This document shows, one piece after another, positions 44,645 through 52,566 of a stretch of DNA of 64,000 nt; within the stretch, counting starts at the first letter, position 1; every line of letters begins with the position of its first letter. Position numbers and translations under genes: made by a program. The notes beneath the pieces were generated by a model. It saw nothing but the letters and a program-made list of their open reading frames with translations, was not told where the DNA came from and did no database searches. The stretch comes from Gammaproteobacteria bacterium (lineage in GTDB: Bacteria > Pseudomonadota > Gammaproteobacteria > SZUA-229): positions 186,001 through 250,000 of the forward strand of contig JAOULX010000002.1 in assembly GCA_029881795.1 (NCBI GenBank). Direction: 5' to 3'.

Positions 44645-45969
44645 TGTCACTGCAGAACAGGCTAGCCAGTGGTTTGTTTCTCAGTCTGCTACTGGTATTT
44701 TTATTACTCTGGATAATTGTCAGTGACAATATACAGGAGCTGGCAGAGCAGTATATTGCAGGCCGGCTAGAACATGATATTGAGATTCTGCTTGTCGCAG
44801 TTTCTTTCGATAAAGATAATCTGCAACTGGATGACAAATATATTAATCCGGTCTACAAGCGTCCATATTCAGGCCATTATTTTCTGATACAAAATAAAAC
44901 TAATAGCGTGCGTTCGCGCTCGCTATGGGATCAGACGCTGAGCGTACCTGGGCAGTTAAAAAACAGTCACCATATTACTCATCAAACAGGCCCGCAACAA
45001 CAGTCACTGCTTGTGCGTAGCGGCCTGTTTGTGAAACAGGGGCGGCATCTTGTTATCAGTGTAGCTGAAGACCTGACCCCTGTCTCAAAGGCGATTGAAC
45101 ACTTCAAAAACAAATTTTTACTGTTTTCAATCGTTATTCTCGGCGGATTATTACTGCTGCAGGTTGTTGTTTTAAAAACCGGCTTACTCCCGCTGAAAAC
45201 AATACGCCGGGAGCTTGCTGAAATGGAGCAGGGGGATATTAAGCAGTTGTCATCTGATGTTCCCGATGAACTGCAGGCATTTGTGCATGAGATTAATCAG
45301 CTTTCGCGGACAATGAATAAACGCTTAAAGCGATCCCGGGACTCGCTCAGCGATCTCTCGCATGCGATTAAAAAACCGCTAACTGTTTTGCAGCAATTTG
45401 CTGATCAGCAAACGGCATTGCAGGAAAAATCAAAAGAGCTATTACAGGATCAGATTCAGCGGATTCATAATGTTACCGATCACATACTTAAACGCGCACG
45501 CGTTGCCGGCAAATCGAAAACAAATAAACGCTTTGGTATTAATCAGGATATTAAGATTTTATTAAAAACCATGGCCGCAATGTATCCACAAAAAAATATC
45601 ATGGTCGAGATTGATATGCCTGATAACTTGCAGGTGGATATTGACCGCGAAGACATGCTCGAGTTGACCGGTAACCTGCTGGACAATGCCTGGAAATGGG
45701 CACGTAGCAAAGTGATTATCAGCGCTAAACAAGAGCAGTTTCTTTCGCTGACTATCGAAGACGATGGCAGCGCTGTTAATGTTGAATCTGTCAGTGAGCG
45801 GCTGAATCGGGGTGTCAGACTCGATGAATCAGTCAGTGGCTATGGTTTTGGGCTGGCTATTTCGTCCGATATTGTGCAGGATTATGAAGGCAGTATAAAG
45901 TTCAGTCGTTCAGAAACGCTCGGTGGGTTCAGGGTTGTGATCACGCTGCCTGTCAGACAGCAGGCCTGA
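44641..45969 (+). CDS. Sensor histidine kinase (PhoQ/QseC-like)
   Basis: A 442-residue membrane kinase with helices at about residues 10-30 and 150-175 and a periplasmic sensor between. The HAMP-like linker is followed by the H-box SDLSHAIKKPLTVLQQ, where Ala replaces the usual Glu/Gln after His-X, a form also seen in PhoQ (His-Asp/Glu swap not present). The N-box is GNLLDNAWKWARS, typical of PhoQ-like kinases, and the G-box is GYGFGLAIS. It pairs with the regulator at 43970 and likely senses envelope or redox state. Confidence 0.88.
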   Translation: MMSLQNRLASGLFLSLLLVFLLLWIIVSDNIQELAEQYIAGRLEHDIEILLVAVSFDKDNLQLDDKYINPVYKRPYSGHYFLIQNKTNSVRSRSLWDQTLSVPGQLKNSHHITHQTGPQQQSLLVRSGLFVKQGRHLVISVAEDLTPVSKAIEHFKNKFLLFSIVILGGLLLLQVVVLKTGLLPLKTIRRELAEMEQGDIKQLSSDVPDELQAFVHEINQLSRTMNKRLKRSRDSLSDLSHAIKKPLTVLQQFADQQTALQEKSKELLQDQIQRIHNVTDHILKRARVAGKSKTNKRFGINQDIKILLKTMAAMYPQKNIMVEIDMPDNLQVDIDREDMLELTGNLLDNAWKWARSKVIISAKQEQFLSLTIEDDGSAVNVESVSERLNRGVRLDESVSGYGFGLAISSDIVQDYEGSIKFSRSETLGGFRVVITLPVRQQA

Positions 45970-46115
45970 AATAACTAAAAACAGAAGTTATCAGCAGCAG
46001 ACAGCAGTAAAGATAATACCCAGTTTGTTATCACCGCTCAGCGGTTCTGTTAAAATCTTGCTAACGCGGCCGCAGGTCATTGTCTGCGTTACTATTTTAA
46101 GAAAGGGAGTCTCTT

Positions 46116-46352
46116 ATGAAAACAATGAGTTGCAAACAGCTAGGCGGTGCATGCGATAAGATGTTTCATGCCAATACCTTTGATGAAATTGCAGAGCTTA
46201 GCCAGATTCACGGTATGGAAATGTTTCAAAAGCAGGATAAAGACCACCTTGAAGCAATGAATAAAATACAGCAGCTGATGAAAAATCCTGATGTTATGCT
46301 GGAATGGTTCGAGAGCAAGAGAAAAGAATTTGAAGCATTGCCTGATGATTAG
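46116..46352 (+). CDS. DUF1059-like small protein
   Basis: A 78-residue protein with the DUF1059 start MKTMSCKQLGGACDKMFHANTFDEI and a charged helical C-terminus (LEWFESKRKEFEALPDD). The two cysteines (Cys6, Cys13) are kept. AAAGGGAG precedes the ATG. It follows the histidine kinase by 146 bp and may be part of the same cluster. Function is unknown in the family. Confidence 0.75.
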   Translation: MKTMSCKQLGGACDKMFHANTFDEIAELSQIHGMEMFQKQDKDHLEAMNKIQQLMKNPDVMLEWFESKRKEFEALPDD

Positions 46353-46766
46353 CTATCTGCTACTTCAGTGCTGTCTTGCCTGCAAAACAGAAGGTCTCTG
46401 TTTAATAAATGACGAGAAGTCTATAAAGAAACTATCTTGCTCATTACAATGCACCGGTTTATCCACTGTTAGCGGCTTTTTTTAATCTTCGGTTGTGTCG
46501 CCGCTTAGCTCTGGCCGCTAAGCTTTATCTTAATATGATCTGATCGGTGTTTATATTAGGCGCGGCCCTGACTACGTCGTCGTTTTTGCTAAATAATCGA
46601 GCAAACCCCAAGCTAACTTTCATAATATTTTATTGCGATACCCCTGTTTTGAGTGGTGGTTGTATGCTGGTGTCTGTATTAAGCTGAGTGTGATGCTGCG
46701 GCTTAGTTGAATTCGTGTTGTCACTAATAAGTAATATATTTTTTTCTAAAATTGGGGAGATTAAAG
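46353..46766. other. Spacer with hairpins between DUF1059 and the lipoprotein gene
   Basis: No gene is supported in these 414 bp. GCTTAGC (46503-46509) and GCTAAGC (46517-46523) form a 7-bp hairpin followed by TTTATCTTAA, a likely terminator. TTAGCGGC (46468-46475) can pair instead with GCCGCTAA (46515-46522), giving an alternative fold. GGGGAG (46754-46759) is the ribosome site of the next gene. Confidence 0.45.
46503..46528 (+). terminator. Hairpin with weak T-run
   Basis: GCTTAGC/GCTAAGC perfect stem with a 7-nt loop, then TTTATC. Probably terminates the DUF1059 transcript. Confidence 0.5.
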
Positions 46767-47375
46767 ATGATAAAAATAGTAACGGGCTTGCTTTTTTTGA
46801 CACTGCTGGGGTGTGCGAACGACCCTAATAACCCGTCATCAAATAACATAACGCTGACAACTGTTTCTGGCAGCAGCACCATTCTGAACGGAGTGTACCA
46901 GTCGGCTTGTTATCTGGATGGGAACTTTAACAACTACAGTACCGTTACAATTACAGTCAACGGAGACAGTGTGGACTTTCATAAAACCTTACATTCGTCT
47001 CAGGACTGCAGTACTGCAAGCCAGTTTTTTGAAGGCAATATAACAGGAACCGTGAGCGCTGATCCGGACATTGCAATTACTGGCTGGGTTACATCTGCCG
47101 GAATAGCATCAACAGCGCCAATGGCCGGTGATAATTCAGGCGCGTTGTCTGACACTACGCAGGTTACACCAGTCGTCTCTACAGTCACCAGTGTCAGTCA
47201 AAGTTATACTGATTTTAATGGCAGTTTGGTAGCGGGTGTAAGCCATCGCTTCTTCTTTGTGGTCGATGACAGCGGCCCACTGATCAAGCTCTACAGTGAT
47301 TATGACTATCACGGTTATATGATAAGCAATGGTAGTCATTCGGCAGTCTCTGACTACGCCATTGTGCAGCAATAA
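46767..47375 (+). CDS. Lipoprotein of unknown function
   Basis: A 202-residue product with a lipobox LTLLGCAN after a short hydrophobic helix, so it is a lipid-anchored envelope protein. The mature part is Ser/Thr/Asn-rich and beta-type, without recognised motifs; two cysteines (SACYLD, QDCST) could form a disulfide. ATG 46767 is preferred because GGGGAG lies seven bases upstream. It stands alone between spacers and ends before a long hairpin, which suggests an accessory gene. Confidence 0.75.
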   Translation: MIKIVTGLLFLTLLGCANDPNNPSSNNITLTTVSGSSTILNGVYQSACYLDGNFNNYSTVTITVNGDSVDFHKTLHSSQDCSTASQFFEGNITGTVSADPDIAITGWVTSAGIASTAPMAGDNSGALSDTTQVTPVVSTVTSVSQSYTDFNGSLVAGVSHRFFFVVDDSGPLIKLYSDYDYHGYMISNGSHSAVSDYAIVQQ

Positions 47376-47383
47376 TAGCTCGC

Positions 47384-47421
47384 AGATTTAACGGCAATAA
47401 CAGGCTTTTGCCGTTAAATCT
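47384..47421. terminator. Perfect 14-bp hairpin after the lipoprotein gene
   Basis: AGATTTAACGGCAA (47384-47397) and TTGCCGTTAAATCT (47408-47421) are exact complements with a 10-nt loop. It lies nine bases past the stop and has no T-run, so it may act as an mRNA 3' stabiliser or a weak terminator. Confidence 0.7.
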
Positions 47422-48082
47422 TAAAGACCAGACAGAAGCGTTTTATAAACATCATTTTTAGTGCGCTTAGCAAAAATTCACCTTGTCAGCGCATTTACTG
47501 TTTAGGCTTTATTTTACAAAGCCGCTTATTACCCCGGTTGAAGAGTCAGCCAGATGTAGTGGTGCGGTCTTGGCAACGCGTTAGTACTGAATGCGGGCTT
47601 TGCCTTTAGCGCGTTGGAAACCCCATGGTTGCTGATAAGCCGGTATGAATACAACATATTCTATTGTGTCTTATCAGTCCTGTAATCAATCCAGCTTATA
47701 AAATGCTTAAATTCCTTAGTTATTTTTGCTTAAAATACATCGCCTATTAATGGCAACAGGCTTGGCGTTTTATAGTCATTTCATAAGCCTAGAATTACCC
47801 AAAACAGGGACTAAATGCTTGCTGCTTATTAGGAAACCGAGCTTCAAGTAGTCTCGCCTGATTGTCAGAATATACTGTGCTGGCTGCTTGCCCGGCGCTG
47901 AGTTACGTCGTATGAGGCGCCACAGTGGGCGCGCGATGAGGTCTTAATATTATTAATTTTGGATATTTCCAAATCTTTCAGGTGTTGCTAAGTGGCTGAT
48001 TTTAAAGATAAATAGTTTTCATTATGTCTATATAATGGGCTATTAAAATCAAAACTACACTATTGAGTTTACTTTTTGTATA

Positions 48083-48109
48083 AGTGTAACTACACTACAC
48101 AGTGTAGTT
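48083..48109. promoter_or_regulatory. Palindromic TetR operator
   Basis: AACTACACT (48088-48096), four bases, then AGTGTAGTT (48101-48109) form a perfect palindrome 38 bp before the TetR start. An overlapping AGTGTA-AC-TACACT (48083-48096) adds a second site. A further half-site AACTACACT lies at 48053-48061, beside TATAAT (48031-48036). This is the layout of an autoregulated TetR promoter. Confidence 0.7.
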
Positions 48110-48146
48110 TATCTTTGATTGTATTTTCTGTGAGAACATCAAGAAT

Positions 48147-48743
48147 ATGAGTAAAAGTGATAAGAAACATGCTGCTATTATTTCTGCTGCAAAAGTGGCC
48201 TTTAAGGATCAGGGGGTTAAAGCGAGCAGTATGGATAAAATCGCTGAAATGGCTGGCGTTTCTAAACGCACGGTGTATAACCACTTTGCAACCAAAGAAG
48301 CGTTAGTGTTACATATTTTATCGACATATTCAGCCAGTGCGGCAATCGATGCAAAGCTGATCTACTCGAGCAATACTTCGCTTGATAAGCAGTTAATCGC
48401 CCTGCTTGAAACTGAAATTAACATCCTCGGTGATCAGGACTATCTCGATATGATCAGAGTAGCGTTTGGTCATTTTTACTGTCACCCTGATGAATTAAAG
48501 GATGCGATCGAAAAGTTTGATCGCGATGAAACTGCTCTGCATGTCTGGTTAAAAGCAGCGGTAGATGATCAGAAACTAAAGCCAATGGATATTGATTTTG
48601 CCGTTACTCAGCTTCTTAATCTTGTGAAAGGGAGTTGTTTCTGGTCGCAGTGGTTAAAGATCAATCCTGTTTTAAACCAACAACAGAAACATTTTCTTGC
48701 GCAGGAATCTGCTGCTATGTTTCTGAGTCGTTATCAAATTTAA
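48147..48743 (+). CDS. TetR/AcrR-family transcriptional regulator
   Basis: A 198-residue regulator with the N-terminal helix-turn-helix MDKIAEMAGVSKRTVYNHFATKEALVLHIL (about residues 29-58). The C-terminal ligand domain is helical, with NLVKGSCFWSQWLK near the end, as in the AefR-like class. A palindromic operator lies just upstream, so autoregulation is likely. The LpxR-type gene begins 30 bp downstream and is probably controlled with it. Confidence 0.9.
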   Translation: MSKSDKKHAAIISAAKVAFKDQGVKASSMDKIAEMAGVSKRTVYNHFATKEALVLHILSTYSASAAIDAKLIYSSNTSLDKQLIALLETEINILGDQDYLDMIRVAFGHFYCHPDELKDAIEKFDRDETALHVWLKAAVDDQKLKPMDIDFAVTQLLNLVKGSCFWSQWLKINPVLNQQQKHFLAQESAAMFLSRYQI

Positions 48744-48773
48744 TCCCCTTCTTTTTAGCAGCTACTGGAACTA

Positions 48774-49760
48774 ATGATGAAAAATCTGTTGTTGGTAATT
48801 AGCATTCTGTTAATTTTTTTTAATGTAAAACATGCGCAGTCTAAAACAGACTGGGTATCCTTTACTGTTGATAATGATATTTTTCTGAAATCAGATAGTG
48901 GTTATACCAATGGTTTTTCTCTAACCTGGTATGATCTTAACGAGGGATATTACAAGACAACGCCAAATGCTATTGTGGCGCCGTTATTATGGAGTGTTTC
49001 GCTGTCGAATTACAGTAAGGTGTATGAGGCAAATACCCTGGCTCAAATTATGATGACGCCTGAAGATATATCACAAACCAGCCCGCCAACAAATGATATG
49101 CCGTATTCCGGGCTGCTTGTTTATAACTATGCCTATGTTGCGAGTAATTCACGATATGCAGACCTTATCAGTACCGCGATTGGTGTGGTAGGTTCTGCGT
49201 CGGGTGCAGACAGTTCACAGTCGCTGGTGCATAATGTCACACATAGTGAACAGCCCAATGGCTGGGATACTCAGTTGAATAATGAGCTGGTTTTTATGTT
49301 TATTCGTGGCCGTGTCTGGAGAAACTGGGTCTCGTCAAACCGGCGCATGGATTTTTTAACACATGCAGAAATAAAGCTGGGCACTATCATGACGGTGGTT
49401 AACAGTTCGTTTATGTTTCGTTTTGGCAAAGGGCTTGGTGCGACTTATACAACGCCTTTGTTAAATGCCACACGAATAACCAATCCTGTATCTATTGAGC
49501 GGGGATGGTTTGCCTATGCAGGTGTGAATGCGGCTTATGTCTTCCATCAGATTTTTACTGATGGAAATACCTTCACCGAAAGTCACTCCGTCGACTATAA
49601 GCACGAAGAAATTGGTATCACAGCTGGCTTGGCGTATTCGTGGCATGATGTTTCGATAACCTTTTCTCTTAATGACTTTAATGTGCTGGCAAGTCAGGGT
49701 GACACGGCACTGAATGATGCCACAAGTTATGGCTCAGTGACCCTAGCGTGGAAGTATTAG
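48774..49760 (+). CDS. lpxR: LpxR-family lipid A deacylase
   Basis: A 328-residue outer-membrane barrel with a signal peptide (about residues 1-23). WVSFTVDNDIFLKSDSGYTNGFSLTW holds the conserved Asn, Asp and Thr of LpxR active sites, and VTHSEQPNGWDTQLNNEL has the His block. LpxR removes the 3'-acyl groups from lipid A in Salmonella. The C-terminus SYGSVTLAWKY ends in an aromatic residue. Downstream of a TetR gene with an operator; regulated remodelling of lipid A is a fair guess. Confidence 0.85.
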   Translation: MMKNLLLVISILLIFFNVKHAQSKTDWVSFTVDNDIFLKSDSGYTNGFSLTWYDLNEGYYKTTPNAIVAPLLWSVSLSNYSKVYEANTLAQIMMTPEDISQTSPPTNDMPYSGLLVYNYAYVASNSRYADLISTAIGVVGSASGADSSQSLVHNVTHSEQPNGWDTQLNNELVFMFIRGRVWRNWVSSNRRMDFLTHAEIKLGTIMTVVNSSFMFRFGKGLGATYTTPLLNATRITNPVSIERGWFAYAGVNAAYVFHQIFTDGNTFTESHSVDYKHEEIGITAGLAYSWHDVSITFSLNDFNVLASQGDTALNDATSYGSVTLAWKY

Positions 49761-49906
49761 CTATATTTTTCTACAGCATGGAAGCATTATCAGCTGTGAC
49801 GGATTACGCCGGGCTATTCAAAAGTCTGGCATCTGCAGCAAAGGTTTTTATAATCTAGCCTCACCAGATAATCCGAAATATCACCTAAACAGCTGAGGTA
49901 TTTATC

Positions 49907-49934
49907 ATCAGCGTTTATTAGCATAAATGCTGAT
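49907..49934. repeat. Stem-loop between the LpxR-type gene and the exported-protein gene
   Basis: ATCAGCGTTTAT (49907-49918) pairs with ATAAATGCTGAT (49923-49934), 11 of 12 with one G-T pair, 4-nt loop. No T-run follows. It is the only notable signal in the 269-bp spacer 49761-50029. Confidence 0.6.
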
Positions 49935-50029
49935 AACTTCAGGCGCATTAAAACCGGATTGCAAAGAATATGCGCTGATTTCTGCTGACCTGTAGTTGAA
50001 TGCTTATCTGAATCTTGCAGCAAGATGCC

Positions 50030-50724
50030 ATGAAAAAAGTAACGTATTATTAACTGCATTGCTCGTACTTTCACCATTCGCTGTATTTGCTGCAGATCCG
50101 GTTTTTACCTTTGCACCGCCTCCGGTTTCCTACGATGCCGGAAAAGGAACGCAGCGATTTACCTATGTCTCTGCCGACTTTGGCAGCGATACACTGACCG
50201 GACTGGGTACTGTTGTAACCACAAAAGAAGATGCCAGTAACTCTTGGGCTGATGCTAAAGACACGCCATTATCGGCTATGTTTCTGGCATCAGATTCACT
50301 GGAGATGGCCGTTCTTGAGGCTGGTTGGAAAAGTGAATACCATCTGGATAATATTGATCTGGCTTTTTATCACAGCATTAACACCGGCTTTAACTTTTTA
50401 AATATCGATCTCGGTATGCCGAATTCTTATAGCCATACTTGGGTCTTTCCACTGATTCTGACAGCAGGTGTACAAACCAAGATTGCGCTGTCGGGTAATA
50501 CCATAATTACGCCTTATGCTTACGCATTAATGAATGCCTCGAGTACCAGTAATGAGACTGATATGGGCGATTTAAATCCTGCTGTTTCAACCACGGATAG
50601 TTTTACCTCTACCGGTATTGTCTATGGCCTTGATATATTCCTGGATGGGGTGTCGTTGTCAGCAATGATTACCGACAGCGAAAACGATATGCTGATGATA
50701 TCTGTGGGCTTTCCTACCGAATAA
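50030..50724 (+). pseudogene. Exported protein of unknown function, natural start apparently one A out of frame
   Basis: The in-frame reading has no ATG near the signal peptide; the open frame begins only with TTG at 49996. ATG 50030 is followed by six A residues (50033-50038) and is out of frame, ending at TATTATTAA after eight codons. With seven A residues it would read MKKSNVLLTALLVLSPFAVFA, a perfect signal peptide continuing into the downstream frame. The mature protein (about 218 residues) is beta-rich with repeated GF/FxS strands, suggesting an outer-membrane barrel or beta-sandwich. A sequencing error, a phase-variable tract or true decay are all possible. Not recognised by family. 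Confidence 0.6.
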
Positions 50725-50751
50725 ATCTGCAGGCTCAAATAGTCGGTTTAG

Positions 50752-50780
50752 CGTCCCCTTCAGTATCTGCCGAGGGGGCG
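50752..50780. terminator. Hairpin between convergent genes
   Basis: CGTCCCCT (50752-50759) and AGGGGGCG (50773-50780) pair with one G-T. It lies between the exported-protein gene and the convergent ArsR-rhodanese gene. No T-run. Confidence 0.45.
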
Positions 50781-50808
50781 TCAATCGATAGGACAGACTG
50801 AAATACTG

Positions 50809-51474
50809 TCAGGGGATCTGCTGATACGGCAATCCCGCCAGTTTCCATTCCGGAAAACCGTCTTCTAACCGATGGGCTTTTAAGCCTTTTTCTCTTAGCT
50901 TGGCAACAGCATCAAAAGCTAAAATACAGTGCGGTCCACGGCAATAAGCGACGATATCATGTTCACTATCGAACTGTTCTAGATGTGACTCAAGCTCACT
51001 CAGAGGGATATTGACTGCGCCGGGTACATGACCGGCGGCGTATTCTTCGGCCGGGCGCACATCGAGTACCGTCACCAGACCTTGTTTCACGCGCTGCAGT
51101 AATTCTTCACGCGGTATCGGCTCCAGTTCGTCTTTAACCGTGAGGTAGGTGTTAACCAGTTTATCCACCTCGGCGATATGACGTTCGGCAACACCGCGCA
51201 CGGTGTCTAACAGCTGTATCACATCATCACCGCTGAGCCGGTAAAACACCTTCAGGCCTTGCTTGCGGGAACTTACAAGCCCGGCCTGTCTCAAATGTTG
51301 AAGGTGTTGAGAGGTATTGGCCACACTTAAACCGGAAACTTTGGATAAGTCATCGACACTGCGCTCTCCCTGGGCAATGAATTCCAGCAGTTCCAGTCGG
51401 TTGGCATGGCTCAGGGCTTTGCCAACACGGGCAAACTGACTGAACAGGTCTTGTTTGAAATGTGAGCTTGACAT
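50809..51474 (-). CDS. ArsR-family regulator fused to a rhodanese domain
   Basis: A 221-residue two-domain protein. The N-terminal winged helix (about residues 10-95) has ALSHANRLELLEFIAQGERSVDDLSKVSGLSVANTSQHLQHLRQAGLV, the ArsR pattern. The C-terminal rhodanese (about 115-215) has DVRPAEEYAAGHVPGAVNIPL and the active loop CRGPHC, with two cysteines. A fusion of this kind probably senses persulfide or another oxidised sulfur species on the rhodanese cysteine. It faces the sterol-desaturase gene over a 111-bp region with two inverted repeats and is the likely local regulator. Confidence 0.88.
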   Translation of the reverse strand: MSSSHFKQDLFSQFARVGKALSHANRLELLEFIAQGERSVDDLSKVSGLSVANTSQHLQHLRQAGLVSSRKQGLKVFYRLSGDDVIQLLDTVRGVAERHIAEVDKLVNTYLTVKDELEPIPREELLQRVKQGLVTVLDVRPAEEYAAGHVPGAVNIPLSELESHLEQFDSEHDIVAYCRGPHCILAFDAVAKLREKGLKAHRLEDGFPEWKLAGLPYQQIP

Positions 51475-51500
51475 CAGTTAAATTTCCACTATTCTACCAA

Positions 51501-51546
51501 TCAAGTAATTAATTGAATATAAGATCGCTATCATTTGATTATAGCG
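51501..51546. promoter_or_regulatory. Two inverted repeats in the ArsR-rhodanese / desaturase divergent region
   Basis: TCAAGTAATTAATTGA (51501-51516) is an imperfect palindrome, and CGCTAT (51526-51531) with ATAGCG (51541-51546) is a perfect 6-bp repeat spaced by nine. Both lie between the divergent starts (51474 and 51586) and are candidate operators of the ArsR-rhodanese protein. Confidence 0.5.
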
Positions 51547-51585
51547 CTCAGAACCGAACTGACAAGAGTAATTTGAGGCAACAGC

Positions 51586-52455
51586 ATGTCGATTGATGAA
51601 TTAGTAATGAATTATGAGAAAGAAATTCGTATGGCTTTCTTTTTTGGCATGTTGGCTATTATTGGCCTTTGGGAAATCGTTGCGCCAAAACGGGCCTTAA
51701 CCGTGTCAAAGACAGTACGCTGGCTGAATAATCTGGGGCTGGTATTCTTTAATAGTTTCATCATACGTCTTGTCTTGCCGATGGCGGCGGTAGGTGTTGC
51801 TACGATTGCTCAGCAAAATAGCTGGGGTCTGCTCAATAATATTGAGATGCCGGTCTGGTTAGCGGCGCTGCTGGCCATTGTGATTATGGATCTGGTGATC
51901 TACATCCAGCACGTTATGGTACATGCCATTCCGCTGTTATGGCGTTTGCACCGGGTGCATCATGCCGACCCGGATTATGATGTGACGACAGGTGCACGTT
52001 TTCACACCCTTGAAATTATTCTTTCGATGGGCATCAAGTTCGCTACGATTGTATTGCTGGGGCCGGCAGTGTTTGCCGTGGTGATATTCGAAGTGATTCT
52101 AAATGCCACCGCAATGTTTAATCACGGCAATATTCGTTTGCCTGCTGCGCTCGATAAAGTGCTGCGGCTGTTTCTGGTGACACCTGATATGCATCGTGTG
52201 CATCACTCAATCGAAGATGATGAAACCAATAGTAACTTCGGCTTCAGTCTGCCGTGGTGGGATCGATTGTTTGGAACCTATCGTGAGCAGCCGCGGGCAG
52301 GCCATCAAGCGATGACGATCGGTATTCGTTCATACCGTTCGGCAAAAGATGTGTCATGGATTAGCGGCATGTTGACATTGCCTTTTAAAGGCAAGATCAG
52401 TGACTACGCGATTAATCGTCGAAGCTGGAATGATAGCCAGAAAACCGATAACTAA
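51586..52455 (+). CDS. Sterol desaturase / fatty acid hydroxylase superfamily membrane protein
   Basis: A 289-residue membrane protein with helices at about residues 17-35, 48-75 and 85-115 and the histidine cluster of di-iron hydroxylases: HVMVH, HRVHHAD, FNHGN and HRVHHS. WWDRLFGTYREQP is a further family mark. Substrate is not predictable; members act on sterols, fatty acids, carotenoids or alkylglycerols. It follows a divergent ArsR-rhodanese regulator and precedes a VTT-rhodanese gene, so lipid or sulfur stress is a possible link. Confidence 0.88.
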   Translation: MSIDELVMNYEKEIRMAFFFGMLAIIGLWEIVAPKRALTVSKTVRWLNNLGLVFFNSFIIRLVLPMAAVGVATIAQQNSWGLLNNIEMPVWLAALLAIVIMDLVIYIQHVMVHAIPLLWRLHRVHHADPDYDVTTGARFHTLEIILSMGIKFATIVLLGPAVFAVVIFEVILNATAMFNHGNIRLPAALDKVLRLFLVTPDMHRVHHSIEDDETNSNFGFSLPWWDRLFGTYREQPRAGHQAMTIGIRSYRSAKDVSWISGMLTLPFKGKISDYAINRRSWNDSQKTDN

Positions 52456-52566
52456 AGAATCACTCGCGCAAAAGTGGTGTGCCATTTTCAGTCATCGGAA
52501 ATGGCATGTTAATTTTTTCAAACAAGCCATGGCTTGTTTGATCAGTAATATGAAGATATAAAAAAA

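Larger units (their letters stand above)
47376..48146. other. Long non-coding spacer before the TetR gene
   Basis: 771 bp without a supported gene. It begins with the hairpin at 47384-47421 and ends with the TetR operator region. A 42-codon frame on the minus strand (47529-47657, ending NALPRPHHYIWLTLQPG) is the only open frame with protein-like composition; it may be a remnant or chance. The sequence is less AT-rich around 47530-47640 and 47880-47940 than the other spacers, which could mark decayed coding DNA. Confidence 0.45.

Noticed and set aside
46291-46485. 64-codon plus-strand frame overlapping the DUF1059 gene
   Set aside because: It overlaps a recognised gene in another frame and continues into a terminator hairpin; no ribosome site.
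46561-47910. Similar blocks around CTACGTCGTC (46575) and TTACGTCGTA (47902) as a dispersed repeat
   Set aside because: Only about ten bases match and flanks differ, which is within chance.
49814-50077. 87-codon minus-strand frame upstream of the exported-protein gene
   Set aside because: No ribosome site and no recognised motifs; it runs antisense through the signal-peptide region of the exported protein.
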